Shown here: piece after piece, positions 7,082-14,340 of the stretch
Layout: the number at the start of each line of letters is the position of its first letter
Position numbering within the stretch: position 1 is the first letter of the stretch
DNA from: Candidatus Nealsonbacteria bacterium RBG_13_42_11
GTDB taxonomy: Bacteria > Patescibacteriota > Minisyncoccia > Minisyncoccales > RBG-13-42-11
Direction of reading: 5' to 3'
DNA: 19,911 bases
Assembly (NCBI GenBank): GCA_001821455.1
Contig: MHLY01000004.1
Coordinates: 22,060 to 41,970 of the forward strand
Position numbers and translations under genes: made by a program
Notes under the pieces: generated by a model
Databases searched by the model: none
Seen by the model: only the letters and a program-made list of their open reading frames with translations
What the model was told of the DNA's origin: nothing

Positions 7082-7110
7082 AAGATACCATAATCATTCT
7101 GATAACTCAA
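7082..7110 (-). promoter_or_regulatory. Promoter for HNH endonuclease 1
   Basis: On the minus strand TTGAGT (7110-7105) lies 17 bases from TATCTT (7087-7082), preceded by TGG, an extended -10. The start of transcription would fall one to three bases before the ATG at 7072, giving an almost leaderless mRNA. It would also drive the transketolase pyrimidine-domain gene and what follows. Confidence 0.5.
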
Positions 7111-7129
7111 GTATGACGACAGATTTTAC

Positions 7130-7140
7130 TTTTACATATT
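7130..7140. repeat. Copy 1 of an 11-bp sequence flanking the transketolase N-half
   Basis: TTTTACATATT here is identical to 7999-8009, on the other side of the transketolase N-half gene. Both copies lie in spacers next to HNH genes. In this AT-rich DNA an 11-bp match may be chance. Confidence 0.3.
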
Positions 7141-7161
7141 TTGTTTGGTAATCTCAGCCAT
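7132..7161 (-). pseudogene. Remnant of the original 5' end of the transketolase pyrimidine-domain gene
   Basis: An ATG at 7161-7159 overlaps the stop codon of the transketolase N-half (ATGGCTGA). It opens a nine-codon frame, MAEITKQNM, ending in TAA. The intact pyrimidine-domain gene 700 bases downstream begins MAEIIKLQDS. Their first 18 bases agree at 14 positions, counted by eye. The overlap with the preceding stop is the kind of coupling seen throughout the cluster, so this looks like the ancestral start, cut off when HNH1 inserted. Confidence 0.55.
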
Positions 7162-7936
7162 TTAATTCTTTTAACGCCCTCTGGTATTCCTCATCAGACG
7201 GCGCTTTATAATGATATAAATTATTTCCCTCCATAAAATTAATACCTTTACCTTTAATCGTTTTAGCGAGAATTACTGTCGGTTTTTCTTTACAAGATGA
7301 TAAGGTTAGTGATTTTTCTATTTCTTCAAAATTATGACCGTCAATTTCCCGCACCTCCCAGCCAAAAGCTTTCCATTTGTCTTTTAATGGTTCAATATTT
7401 AAAATCTCCTTAATCTTGCCCATAGCTTGAAACTCATTCATGTCTACCACAACAAATAAATTATCCAATTTATGATGGCTGGCAATTAAAGCCGATTCCC
7501 AAGTCGTGCCGCAATCCATTTCTCCGTCTGACATCAAAATAGATATGTTTCCTTTCTCTTTTTTTATTTTTTTAGCAAGTGCAAACCCAACGCCAAAAGG
7601 CAGGCCAAAACCCATGGAACCGCCGGCTGCAGGAATTTCAGGAATAATCGGCTCTGCCAATCCGATAAATTTGCTCCCGGGCTGGCAATAACTAACTAAT
7701 TCTTCTTCGGTAATTTTGCCTTTTTTATATAGGAAATAGTAAAGCGAAGCCGCTGCCCAACCCTTGCTTAAAATTATTTTATCTTTATCTAGGTCTGATT
7801 TTTCGAAAAGAACCGCTAACAGATCAATACAGCTAAAATTACTGCCAATATGTGATGTTTGGGCTTTGTATATCATTTCAAGCACTTTTTTTCTGGCCTC
7901 CAAGGCGATTTCTTTGTATTTTTCAATATTATCCAT
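7154..7936 (-). CDS. Transketolase-type ThDP enzyme, N-terminal (pyrophosphate-binding) half
   Basis: 260 residues covering the PP domain. TSHIGSNFSCIDLLAVLF (27-44) contains His29 of the family. The thiamine diphosphate/Mg motif starts at SDGEMD (136-141) and ends at Asn167 in VDMNEFQ, with WESALIASHHKLDN between. Length and C-terminus (ALKELNG) fit a complete split N-half. It should pair with the pyrimidine-domain protein at 5950-6456, together making a carbon-transfer ThDP enzyme. The location in a sugar cluster suggests two-carbon chemistry on an unusual sugar, which is inference. AAGGA ten bases before ATG 7936 is a fair ribosome site. A small ATCGT-TTTG-ACGAT hairpin lies at 7955-7968. 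The gene is flanked on both sides by HNH endonuclease genes. Confidence 0.88.
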   Translation of the reverse strand: MDNIEKYKEIALEARKKVLEMIYKAQTSHIGSNFSCIDLLAVLFEKSDLDKDKIILSKGWAAASLYYFLYKKGKITEEELVSYCQPGSKFIGLAEPIIPEIPAAGGSMGFGLPFGVGFALAKKIKKEKGNISILMSDGEMDCGTTWESALIASHHKLDNLFVVVDMNEFQAMGKIKEILNIEPLKDKWKAFGWEVREIDGHNFEEIEKSLTLSSCKEKPTVILAKTIKGKGINFMEGNNLYHYKAPSDEEYQRALKELNG

Positions 7937-7998
7937 TAATGAAATATCCTTATTATCGTTTTGACGATTATCTTTAAGTCTAACAAAAATGAGCGATT

Positions 7999-8009
7999 TT
8001 TTACATATT
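7999..8009. repeat. Copy 2 of an 11-bp sequence flanking the transketolase N-half
   Basis: TTTTACATATT, identical to 7130-7140. It lies 11 bases after the stop codon of HNH endonuclease 2, in the 84-base spacer before the transketolase N-half. Confidence 0.3.
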
Positions 8010-8020
8010 GAATCTGAAGC

Positions 8021-8734
8021 TTATTTTGGTATATATATTTTATCTTGAAAATATTTAATCCAATATTTTTTATTTTTGTTTGTTTTTAGATGACGGGTGC
8101 GGCAAAGAGTAACTAAATTTACTAGATTACAATTCTTTTTATCGTAATCAATATGGTGAACATCATGCGAAATATCTTCTTGTGGTTTACCGCATAAACA
8201 ACAAACATGATTATCTCGTTTTCTAACTAAATTTTTTAATGTTTTTGTCCAATCTATGCCGTAAAGCTCAAAAGATTTTCCGCCCTGCCAATTAGAATTA
8301 TTTTCCATTTTATTATTAGGCGGGATCACCCAAGGCTTCTTCATACCCTGATGAGCTTTGCTAATTTTTCTTTTAGTTTCTTCGGTATGACATTTCCCTT
8401 TCCAGTTTTTATTATAGCGCAGTCTTAATTCTCTAATCTTTCTTCTGTGTTTTTCTGAAAATATCTTTTTCTTCCCCCTCCAAAAATCTCCTATTTTCTT
8501 TTTTGTTTCTTCGGAAAGTTTTTTCCCCTTGTGACTTTCACTGTTCTTCCTTCTGTGTTCCTCTGTGTGTTTTCTACTTTTAAGGGCTTCGCTTATTTTT
8601 CTTTTGGCCTCTTCTGTATGAGCCCTTCCCTTGGAAGCCCTGCCTATTTTTCTCTTATGCTCCTCCGACAGTTTTTTTCCAAACCAATACCCAATTTTTC
8701 TTTTATTATTGGATAATGTATCATTTGATGACAT
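8021..8734 (-). CDS. HNH endonuclease with NUMOD3 repeats (HNH2), one zinc ligand missing
   Basis: 237 residues. The first 130 are a run of about six NUMOD3-like modules (pattern G-K-x-x-[ST]-E-E-x-K-R-K-I-S), for example GKKLSEEHKRKIG (19-31) and GKCHTEETKRKISKAHQG (113-130). A linker with NSNWQGG (146-152) leads to the HNH domain: Cys178, Cys181, His193-His194 in VHHIDYD, Asn206, and CRTRH (211-215). Relatives have CRxCH, so Arg214 (codon CGT, 8095-8093) replaces a zinc cysteine by what may be one base change from TGT. There is no N-terminal zinc finger like that of HNH1, so the protein may also be shortened at its start. It begins seven bases after the phosphoglycosyl transferase stop and breaks the otherwise tight operon. 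It may be decaying. Confidence 0.82.
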   Translation of the reverse strand: MSSNDTLSNNKRKIGYWFGKKLSEEHKRKIGRASKGRAHTEEAKRKISEALKSRKHTEEHRRKNSESHKGKKLSEETKKKIGDFWRGKKKIFSEKHRRKIRELRLRYNKNWKGKCHTEETKRKISKAHQGMKKPWVIPPNNKMENNSNWQGGKSFELYGIDWTKTLKNLVRKRDNHVCCLCGKPQEDISHDVHHIDYDKKNCNLVNLVTLCRTRHLKTNKNKKYWIKYFQDKIYIPK

Positions 8735-8741
8735 CAGTATA

Positions 8742-9338
8742 TTATTTAAAAACCGCGGTAAAGAAAGTTTTTATTATAATCTTTATATCTAGCCAAAAAG
8801 ATCTTTGTCTCACATATTCTAAATTTAATCTAATTTTTTCCGGCTTAATTTTTTCACAATAAGCTTTATGAGGATCTTTACTTCCTCGTAAAACTTCTCC
8901 CTCATGAGGATTAGCCAAGGCGGCAAGGCTTGTCATCCCTGGTTTTATGCTTAAAACTATCTTTCTTGTCTCTGGTTCAAGAGACTCAACCTCTGAAGGA
9001 ACATCCGGCCTCGGCCCCACTAATGACATCTCTCCCTTCAATACGTTTATTAACTGGGGCATTTCATCAATCTGATATTTTTTTAAAAAATTTCCGATTT
9101 GGGTCAATCTGCGGTCGTCGCTGGCGGTTGACGGTCCGCCAAGTTTTTCAGCGCCCGACACCATCGTTCTGAATTTAAAAATATTAAACGGCTGGCCATT
9201 TTTTCCCATTCTTGTTCCCCGATAAAAAACCGGACCCTGAGAATCAAGTTTTATTAAAATGGCAATTAAAATCAAAAAGGGAGAAACAATTATTAATCCG
9301 ATTAAGGAGAAAATAAAATCAAATAATCTTTTTATCAT
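8742..9338 (-). CDS. Monotopic phosphoglycosyl transferase (PglC/WcaJ-type bacterial sugar transferase)
   Basis: 198 residues, the size of the minimal PglC-type catalytic unit. It moves a phospho-sugar from a nucleotide sugar to undecaprenyl phosphate on the inner face of the membrane, the first membrane step of glycan assembly. One N-terminal hydrophobic helix (about 5-29) carries the Ser-Pro kink (19-20) of the re-entrant fold. Then come FKFRTM (54-59), the catalytic pair Asp91-Glu92 in QIDEMPQL, and SLVGPRP (105-111). Its start overlaps the preceding methyltransferase gene by four bases. The flippase at 18339-19655 and ligase at 807-2987 would act after it. Confidence 0.93.
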   Translation of the reverse strand: MIKRLFDFIFSLIGLIIVSPFLILIAILIKLDSQGPVFYRGTRMGKNGQPFNIFKFRTMVSGAEKLGGPSTASDDRRLTQIGNFLKKYQIDEMPQLINVLKGEMSLVGPRPDVPSEVESLEPETRKIVLSIKPGMTSLAALANPHEGEVLRGSKDPHKAYCEKIKPEKIRLNLEYVRQRSFWLDIKIIIKTFFTAVFK

Positions 9339-10123
9339 TTTTTTGGTTTGCTGAAAATGAAAACTACCTTAAAGCCGTATTTCCTTAAAAAAGGAACTCT
9401 AAGAAAAACACTGTCTATGGCCTCTAATATTTTTAGCAAAAATTTGCCTCCCGGTCTACTTAGAAAAGGAAAGGCCAGCCAGGAGATAAAATGAAAGAAT
9501 TTTGCCTCAATTTTGTCAAAATAATTTTTTGCCTGCCCCAAATCCTCCATTTTTAAAATATGCTCTGCGGCCCAGCCGGTTCGCTTTCCCGTTATTTTAT
9601 TAATCTTTCTTTTTAAGTTAGTAAAAGGATTATGGCCGAAGGTTTCAATGCCGACTAAAAATCCTTCCGGTTTTAAAATCCTAGCCAGTTCGGGAAGGGC
9701 CTTATTCAAATCCAAAGAAGAAAAAGTTCCGCCGTCAAAAATAATATCAAATGAGTTTTCCGGAAAATCCATTTTTTCGCAATCCATCACAAGGTATTCT
9801 GTCTGCCTATCAATGTTTTCTCTCTTAGCCCGCTCTTTGGCTATTTTTAACTGGGATTCTGATAAATCAATTCCGGTTACTTTTTCCGCTCCTATTTTTG
9901 CCGGAAAAACAGAATGAATACCATTACCGCAGCCGTAATCCAGAATCTTCTTATTTTGGCAATTTTCTCCCAGAATTTTATAGCAAAACTTAAAACTGGA
10001 CAACAAAGTGGGGCTGAACCCTTCAAAATCGGTTTTCCAGTCCTTTTCAAATTTTTCCTTCAGCCATTCTTCGGCTTGTTTGTTGTAGTACTCGATTTCA
10101 ATTTTTTTTCTTTCTTCAATCAT
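9335..10123 (-). CDS. Class I SAM-dependent methyltransferase
   Basis: 262 residues. The SAM-binding motif I is ILDYGCGNGIH (60-70), followed by GIDLSESQL (84-92) as motif II and FDIIFDGGTFSSLD further on. The C-terminal part ends in a hydrophobic region near FPFLSRPGGKFLLKILEAI, which might touch the membrane. It is probably a sugar or glycan methyltransferase, judging from position only; the acceptor is not visible. The start lies three bases after the GT2 stop, and the end overlaps the phosphoglycosyl transferase gene. Confidence 0.8.
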   Translation of the reverse strand: MIEERKKIEIEYYNKQAEEWLKEKFEKDWKTDFEGFSPTLLSSFKFCYKILGENCQNKKILDYGCGNGIHSVFPAKIGAEKVTGIDLSESQLKIAKERAKRENIDRQTEYLVMDCEKMDFPENSFDIIFDGGTFSSLDLNKALPELARILKPEGFLVGIETFGHNPFTNLKRKINKITGKRTGWAAEHILKMEDLGQAKNYFDKIEAKFFHFISWLAFPFLSRPGGKFLLKILEAIDSVFLRVPFLRKYGFKVVFIFSKPKK

Positions 10124-10126
10124 CTT

Positions 10127-11128
10127 TTAACCAGTTAAAATTTTAGTTATTCCCAAAATGGAACCTAATCCGTAGCCAAAATGACGGCAAAAAAAGGCAA
10201 TTGGCATTAAAAATAAAAATCTGAAATCTTTTTCTCTTATGACAATCATTAAAGAAAGGCAGAGACTAGTCAGAAGATAATAAAAAATTATAAGTATAAG
10301 AATGCCTCGGGATAAACAGGAAAAAACAGACAGTATGCCGAAAATAATTATGGCGCTTACGAAAACCAAGGGAATATAATGCCTTAATTTAAACTTTGTT
10401 TTAATTATTTTTAAGGGATAAAGAGACCAAATGCCGTCGTTAAAATTATGTTTGAAAAAATTCCAAAAGGTTATTTGAGGATAATAAGAAACCGAGACAT
10501 CGGGAAATAAAAGAATTTTTCCACCCGCCTTTTTTAATCTTAAATTAAACTCCATATCCTGGCTTCTTTTTAAATTTTCATTAAAAAGACCGATTTTTTT
10601 AAAAATTTCTTTTTTATAGAAACCTCCGAATACCGTATCTACCGGAGTGGGCTTATTGGCCCCGGTTCTGAAAAGAGAACCGCCAGCTCCAAAAAAAGAT
10701 GACAGACAATAAGCAATGGATTTTGCGACTAAAGTATTTTGAGCCGGCAGTGTTTTTAATACTCCCCCCACGTTATCGGCCCGGTATTCTTTTAGATACT
10801 TGGCGCATTTTAAAATGTAATCTTTTGCGTAGCCGGCATGAGCTCCCATGATTGCTATGTTTTCTCCTTTTGACGCTTTAATTCCTATATTAAAAGCGAA
10901 ATTGGTAAATCTTTTAGGATTGTCCAGAAGTTTGATAAAAGGAAATCTGGTTGAATAATTCCCGACAATTTCCCTTGTTTTGTCGTCGCTCATCCCGTCT
11001 ATAACCAATACTTCAAGTTTATCTTTCGGATAATCTTGTTCAATTATAGTGTCTAAACACTTCCCAATGAATTTTTCTTCCCTCCAGCAGGGAATAACGA
11101 CTGAAACAAATGATAAATTATTTTCCAT
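10127..11128 (-). CDS. Family 2 glycosyltransferase, ExoA-like, with C-terminal membrane segments
   Basis: 333 residues. The GT-A fold begins SVVIPCWREEKFIGKCLDTI (9-28) and has VIDGMSDDKT (42-51). Where many GT2 enzymes have a metal-binding DxD, this one has MGAHAGY (94-100), a Gly-x-His form that I recall from ExoA-like members. GGFYKKEIF and SQDMEFNLRLKKAGG follow, the latter with the acidic ED/QD position near the acceptor base. About three hydrophobic segments close the protein (about 245-330). It should add a sugar to the lipid-linked chain on the cytoplasmic face. The ATG follows the stop codon of the epimerase gene directly. Confidence 0.85.
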   Translation of the reverse strand: MENNLSFVSVVIPCWREEKFIGKCLDTIIEQDYPKDKLEVLVIDGMSDDKTREIVGNYSTRFPFIKLLDNPKRFTNFAFNIGIKASKGENIAIMGAHAGYAKDYILKCAKYLKEYRADNVGGVLKTLPAQNTLVAKSIAYCLSSFFGAGGSLFRTGANKPTPVDTVFGGFYKKEIFKKIGLFNENLKRSQDMEFNLRLKKAGGKILLFPDVSVSYYPQITFWNFFKHNFNDGIWSLYPLKIIKTKFKLRHYIPLVFVSAIIIFGILSVFSCLSRGILILIIFYYLLTSLCLSLMIVIREKDFRFLFLMPIAFFCRHFGYGLGSILGITKILTG

Positions 11129-12055
11129 TTAATTTTTATTCTTAAACCAGTTTCTGGTTTCTTTTAATCCTTCTTCTAATTCCCATTTTGGCCTCCAGTT
11201 TAATTCCTTTTTTATTTTGGAAGAATTAAGACAGCTTTTTTTAATCTCCCCGAATCTCGGCGGAACCTTTTTGGGATGAATAGCGTTTCCAGTGTCCCGG
11301 AAAATTAATTTGTAAAGTTTGTTGATGCTCGTTTCTTTCCCGGTCCCAACATTATAAATAGATCCGGAAGGAGCTTTCAATGCCAGAAGAGCCGCTTTTA
11401 CGGCGTCGGCAACGTATAAGAAATCTCGTGTTTGCTCTCCGTTTCCATAAATAACAGATTTTTTTCCATTAAGAAGATTGTCAATAAAAATTGATACTAC
11501 CCCTCCCTCGCCCGAGCTTGATTGCCTGGGACCGTAGATATTGGAATATCTTAAAGCAGCAAAATCTAATCCTAAAGATTTATAATAAGAAAGATACTTC
11601 TCTACGGTTAATTTCGTAATGGGATAAGGAGAAATCGGGCCCAAAGGATGATTTTCTTTTGTCGGCAGAAATTCAGGCTCTCCATAAACACCAACCGAGG
11701 AAGCAAATATTATTTTGCCCACTTTGAAATTTCGGCAGTTTTCCAAAACGTTAATGGTTCCCAAGATATTAATTTTTGCATCGCCAATCGGATCTTTCGT
11801 TGATTTTCGAACGTCAATTTGAGCCGCGTAGTGGAAAATAATATCTGGTCTTTCTTTTTTGAAAATAGCGGCAAGTTTCGGATCTAAAATGTCCCTTTTG
11901 TAAAAAACCGCTTTTTTATTCACATTCTCTTTCTTGCCCGCAGAGAGGTTGTCTACAATAATAACTCTGCCTCCAGTTTTTATTAATTCATCTGCCAAAT
12001 GAGAACCGATAAACCCCGCTCCCCCCGTTATTAAATAGGTTTGTTTTTTAATCAT
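11129..12055 (-). CDS. NAD-dependent nucleotide-sugar epimerase (extended SDR, GalE/WbpP-like)
   Basis: 308 residues from the chosen ATG at 12055, which overlaps the preceding stop by four bases (ATGA); another ATG five codons upstream (12070) is less likely. NAD-binding GGAGFIGSH lies at 11-19, FASSVGVYGEP (117-127) contains the catalytic serine, and YPITK (144-148) is the Tyr-xxx-Lys pair. The region with RYSNIYGPRQ and the later RDFLYVADAV are typical of GalE-like C4 epimerases and related UDP-sugar SDRs. Substrate cannot be fixed from sequence. It likely supplies a sugar for the glycosyltransferases on either side. Confidence 0.88.
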   Translation of the reverse strand: MIKKQTYLITGGAGFIGSHLADELIKTGGRVIIVDNLSAGKKENVNKKAVFYKRDILDPKLAAIFKKERPDIIFHYAAQIDVRKSTKDPIGDAKINILGTINVLENCRNFKVGKIIFASSVGVYGEPEFLPTKENHPLGPISPYPITKLTVEKYLSYYKSLGLDFAALRYSNIYGPRQSSSGEGGVVSIFIDNLLNGKKSVIYGNGEQTRDFLYVADAVKAALLALKAPSGSIYNVGTGKETSINKLYKLIFRDTGNAIHPKKVPPRFGEIKKSCLNSSKIKKELNWRPKWELEEGLKETRNWFKNKN

Positions 12056-12777
12056 TTTTTTACTCTGCATTTAAAGTATAAATAAGGGCTTAAGCATTGG
12101 AAAAGCCAGGAAAAAAGTTTTATCATTATTTTCCCCTTCATTGTCCTATGTCCCCTGCCATAAGTGACGAAGTAGAAATCTTCTGTTTCAAAACCTATTT
12201 CCTCAAGCAACGTCCTAAAAGTTCTGTAGCTGAAATAAAATTTGTGGTCATAATGGACTGTCTCTTTCTTTCTTAATCCGGAAATAAAACTATGCCAAAA
12301 ATTCTGGCAATTGGGTACGGTAAAAATAATTCTACATTCAGGATTTGTTTTCAGAATATATCTTTTAACGGAATCCAAAGCCATTCCGGGATTAACTAAA
12401 TGTTCCAATATCTCGGTAGCTAAAATAACGTCAAATTTTTTATCGGCTAAATTCTTATCCTCGGCCAAAGTATAAATATCTCCTGTAAAAAGATTTCTAA
12501 TGCCCTGTTCTTTCATGATTCTTATTCCTTCTTCTGACAGGTCAACGCCGTAAAGTTCTGAGGCAACTTTTTCCAAATCTTGGTGTAAAAGGTTTTTTTC
12601 AAAAACTTTTTCTTTAGTATATGGCCAATCGGAGCAACCAAAATGCAGGACTCTCTTTTTATCCAAATTTTTCTCAAACAGCGCTATTCGGCTTTGTATT
12701 CCTCTTGCGGGCAGTAAAATTGAGGGATCTCCCTTATGTCTCTCCCAATATTCATTTATTTCCTGCATTTTTTTCAT
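12052..12777 (-). CDS. Class I SAM-dependent methyltransferase
   Basis: 241 residues. Motif I is the variant VLHFGCSDWPY (43-53), with Cys-Ser-Asp in place of the usual Gly-x-Gly. GVDLSEEGI (77-85), the post-I block, is regular, and EILEHLVNPG (121-130) resembles the UbiE/Methyltransf_11/23 families. The C-terminus is hydrophobic and basic. Start ATG 12777 overlaps the upstream GT2 stop (ATGA); a second ATG three codons later is possible. Role inferred from place: glycan or lipid-carrier-linked sugar methylation. Confidence 0.8.
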   Translation of the reverse strand: MKKMQEINEYWERHKGDPSILLPARGIQSRIALFEKNLDKKRVLHFGCSDWPYTKEKVFEKNLLHQDLEKVASELYGVDLSEEGIRIMKEQGIRNLFTGDIYTLAEDKNLADKKFDVILATEILEHLVNPGMALDSVKRYILKTNPECRIIFTVPNCQNFWHSFISGLRKKETVHYDHKFYFSYRTFRTLLEEIGFETEDFYFVTYGRGHRTMKGKIMIKLFSWLFQCLSPYLYFKCRVKK

Positions 12778-13733
12778 AATAGAGTTTTATTGAAAAAATC
12801 TAAATCTCCGTTTTTAATTTCTTTCAGATGTTTTAAACAGATAAAGTATGCCATAAAAGAAAAAATTATTTCTCTAAACTGTAATTTTATAATCTTAAAA
12901 ATTATTCTTCCTAATCTTCCCCAAATATAGATTATTCTGTTTAAGAATGTCTGAGGTATTATCTTATAAAAAAGGTAAAGACAATAAACTTCTTCCATAT
13001 AAGATATTTCTTTCCTGGGGATTCTTCCGGTGACCGACAGATTATGTATATATCTTACTTTTGGATTTAAAAATAACGACTGGGGATATTTTTTGAAAAC
13101 GCGGTGGGAAAAATCCGTATCTTCGCCCCAGGAATATTTTTTCAATTTCTCGTCATACCTGAAATCTTTAAAAATTTCCTTTTTATAAACAGAGGCGCCG
13201 GAAAGCCACTGACAGTTAATAATTTTATTATCCAACGAGGAAGTAACGCCCAAAGACGGAAGTACCCGCCATTTATTTTTTTCATTAAAACCGAGAAAGA
13301 ATAATCTGCCCAAAATCTGAGCGACAAAAAACTTAAATTTATTTTCACCTTTTAAGTCAGATGTTGTTCGACCCGTCATACCGAAGGCCTTGGGATTTTC
13401 TTCAAAAAATTTTACCGTCTCTTTATAGTAATCTTTTATTAAAACGATGTCGTCGTCCAGAAAAGACACGATTTCACCTGTTGAATTTTCTATCCCCATG
13501 TTTCTGGCTACAGTTAAACTGTTTTCTTTATTGTTTTTAATATATTTTAAAATTACTCCTTTTTTTTTAAAATTACTTTCTTTCTCTTTAATTAAATTTT
13601 CGGTTTGGATGTCTTTACCGCTGTCTATCACTAAAACCTCTACCGGCAAATACTCCTGAGATATAATTGAATCCAAACAATCATTTAAATCTTTTGACCT
13701 ATTATATGTTGGTACAACTACAGAAATCTTCAT
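12774..13733 (-). CDS. Family 2 glycosyltransferase
   Basis: 319 residues. GT-A signatures: SVVVPTYNRSKDLNDCLDSI (4-23), VLVIDSGKD (33-41), the metal-binding DDD at 93-95 in SFLDDDIVL, and WGEDTDFSHR near residue 205, where the acidic pair belongs to the active site. The C-terminal 60 residues are rich in hydrophobic and basic residues and may hold the enzyme at the membrane. It belongs to the rhamnosyl/galactosyl-type GT2 group in a broad sense; donor and acceptor are unknown. It is separated by 29 bases from the DUF6580 gene and shares four bases with the methyltransferase gene that follows. Confidence 0.88.
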   Translation of the reverse strand: MKISVVVPTYNRSKDLNDCLDSIISQEYLPVEVLVIDSGKDIQTENLIKEKESNFKKKGVILKYIKNNKENSLTVARNMGIENSTGEIVSFLDDDIVLIKDYYKETVKFFEENPKAFGMTGRTTSDLKGENKFKFFVAQILGRLFFLGFNEKNKWRVLPSLGVTSSLDNKIINCQWLSGASVYKKEIFKDFRYDEKLKKYSWGEDTDFSHRVFKKYPQSLFLNPKVRYIHNLSVTGRIPRKEISYMEEVYCLYLFYKIIPQTFLNRIIYIWGRLGRIIFKIIKLQFREIIFSFMAYFICLKHLKEIKNGDLDFFNKTLL

Positions 13734-13762
13734 TTTTCTTAGCTATTACATTTTTAATTTTA

Positions 13763-14332
13763 TTACCCTAAAGAAATGGAGGTTTCTTTCAATGTTCTAA
13801 TTTTTTTTCTAATCCAAACCTCTATTATTTCATAAGCCCCAAAGAAGATGGTTACATAAAACAAGTTTCCTAATAAAGTATTTTTAAAAAATGGTAAAGC
13901 CATTAAATAACATTGAATTATTCCTGAAAAGGTTTTGGCGTACCAGGGAGTAAAAGCCCAAACGGCAAAATTTGTTAAAAGAAAAAAGATAAGGGCAGAC
14001 AAAACAGAGCTTTCAAAAATTGTTTGCCATCTTTTGTTTTTCTTTAACCAAAATCCCAAAATTACACATAAAAGAAAGCTTCCGTAAACTGCAATCATTA
14101 ATTTTACTTCATAATAGCCGATGAAAACATCACTAATGACCATTGCTGCAAGTGGTAAAATAAAAGCTATTTTTCTGGAAAGATAAACCCCTCCGAATAA
14201 AGCTATGGCTAAAATTGGAGTAAAATTTGGGGGATGAGGAAGAAGCCTTAGAATAACACCAGTTAAAATTAAAAGAGAGGCAATTGAAAACTCTATAATT
14301 TTTCTTTTTTTAGTCAAAAAAATTTCAGTCAT
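13763..14332 (-). CDS. DUF6580-family membrane protein, possible ECF-type S-component
   Basis: 189 residues with about five hydrophobic segments (15-30, 37-53, 56-74, 78-96, 108-128, and one near 150-170). The family signature LLPHPPNFTPILAIALFGG (30-48) is present, as are ISDVFIG (66-72) and LPFFKNTLLGNLFY (146-159). Members are annotated as putative transport proteins and look like energy-coupling-factor substrate-binding subunits. The partner gene upstream encodes a DUF4430 protein, a domain also found in transcobalamin-type corrinoid binders. This suggests cofactor uptake, which is inference. No ECF ATPase or T-component lies in the window. It is an unexpected member of a glycan cluster. 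Confidence 0.7.
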   Translation of the reverse strand: MTEIFLTKKRKIIEFSIASLLILTGVILRLLPHPPNFTPILAIALFGGVYLSRKIAFILPLAAMVISDVFIGYYEVKLMIAVYGSFLLCVILGFWLKKNKRWQTIFESSVLSALIFFLLTNFAVWAFTPWYAKTFSGIIQCYLMALPFFKNTLLGNLFYVTIFFGAYEIIEVWIRKKIRTLKETSISLG

Positions 14333-14340
14333 ATTCTATT

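Noticed and set aside
6383..7153. Group I or II intron around HNH1
   Set aside because: The 81-base spacer before HNH1 and the direct overlap with the next gene leave no room for an intron core, and no splice-core motif is evident. A freestanding endonuclease gene explains the layout better.
8700..8744. Remnant of the transketolase N-half start at the beginning of HNH2, parallel to the HNH1 case
   Set aside because: The bases around 8710-8734 share only loose AT-rich similarity with the start at 7936, and the encoded MSSNDTL does not resemble MDNIEKY.
12056..12070. Start at 12070 for the SDR epimerase
   Set aside because: The ATG at 12055 overlaps the previous stop as ATGA, the usual joint in this cluster, and gives the normal distance to the GGAGFIG motif.
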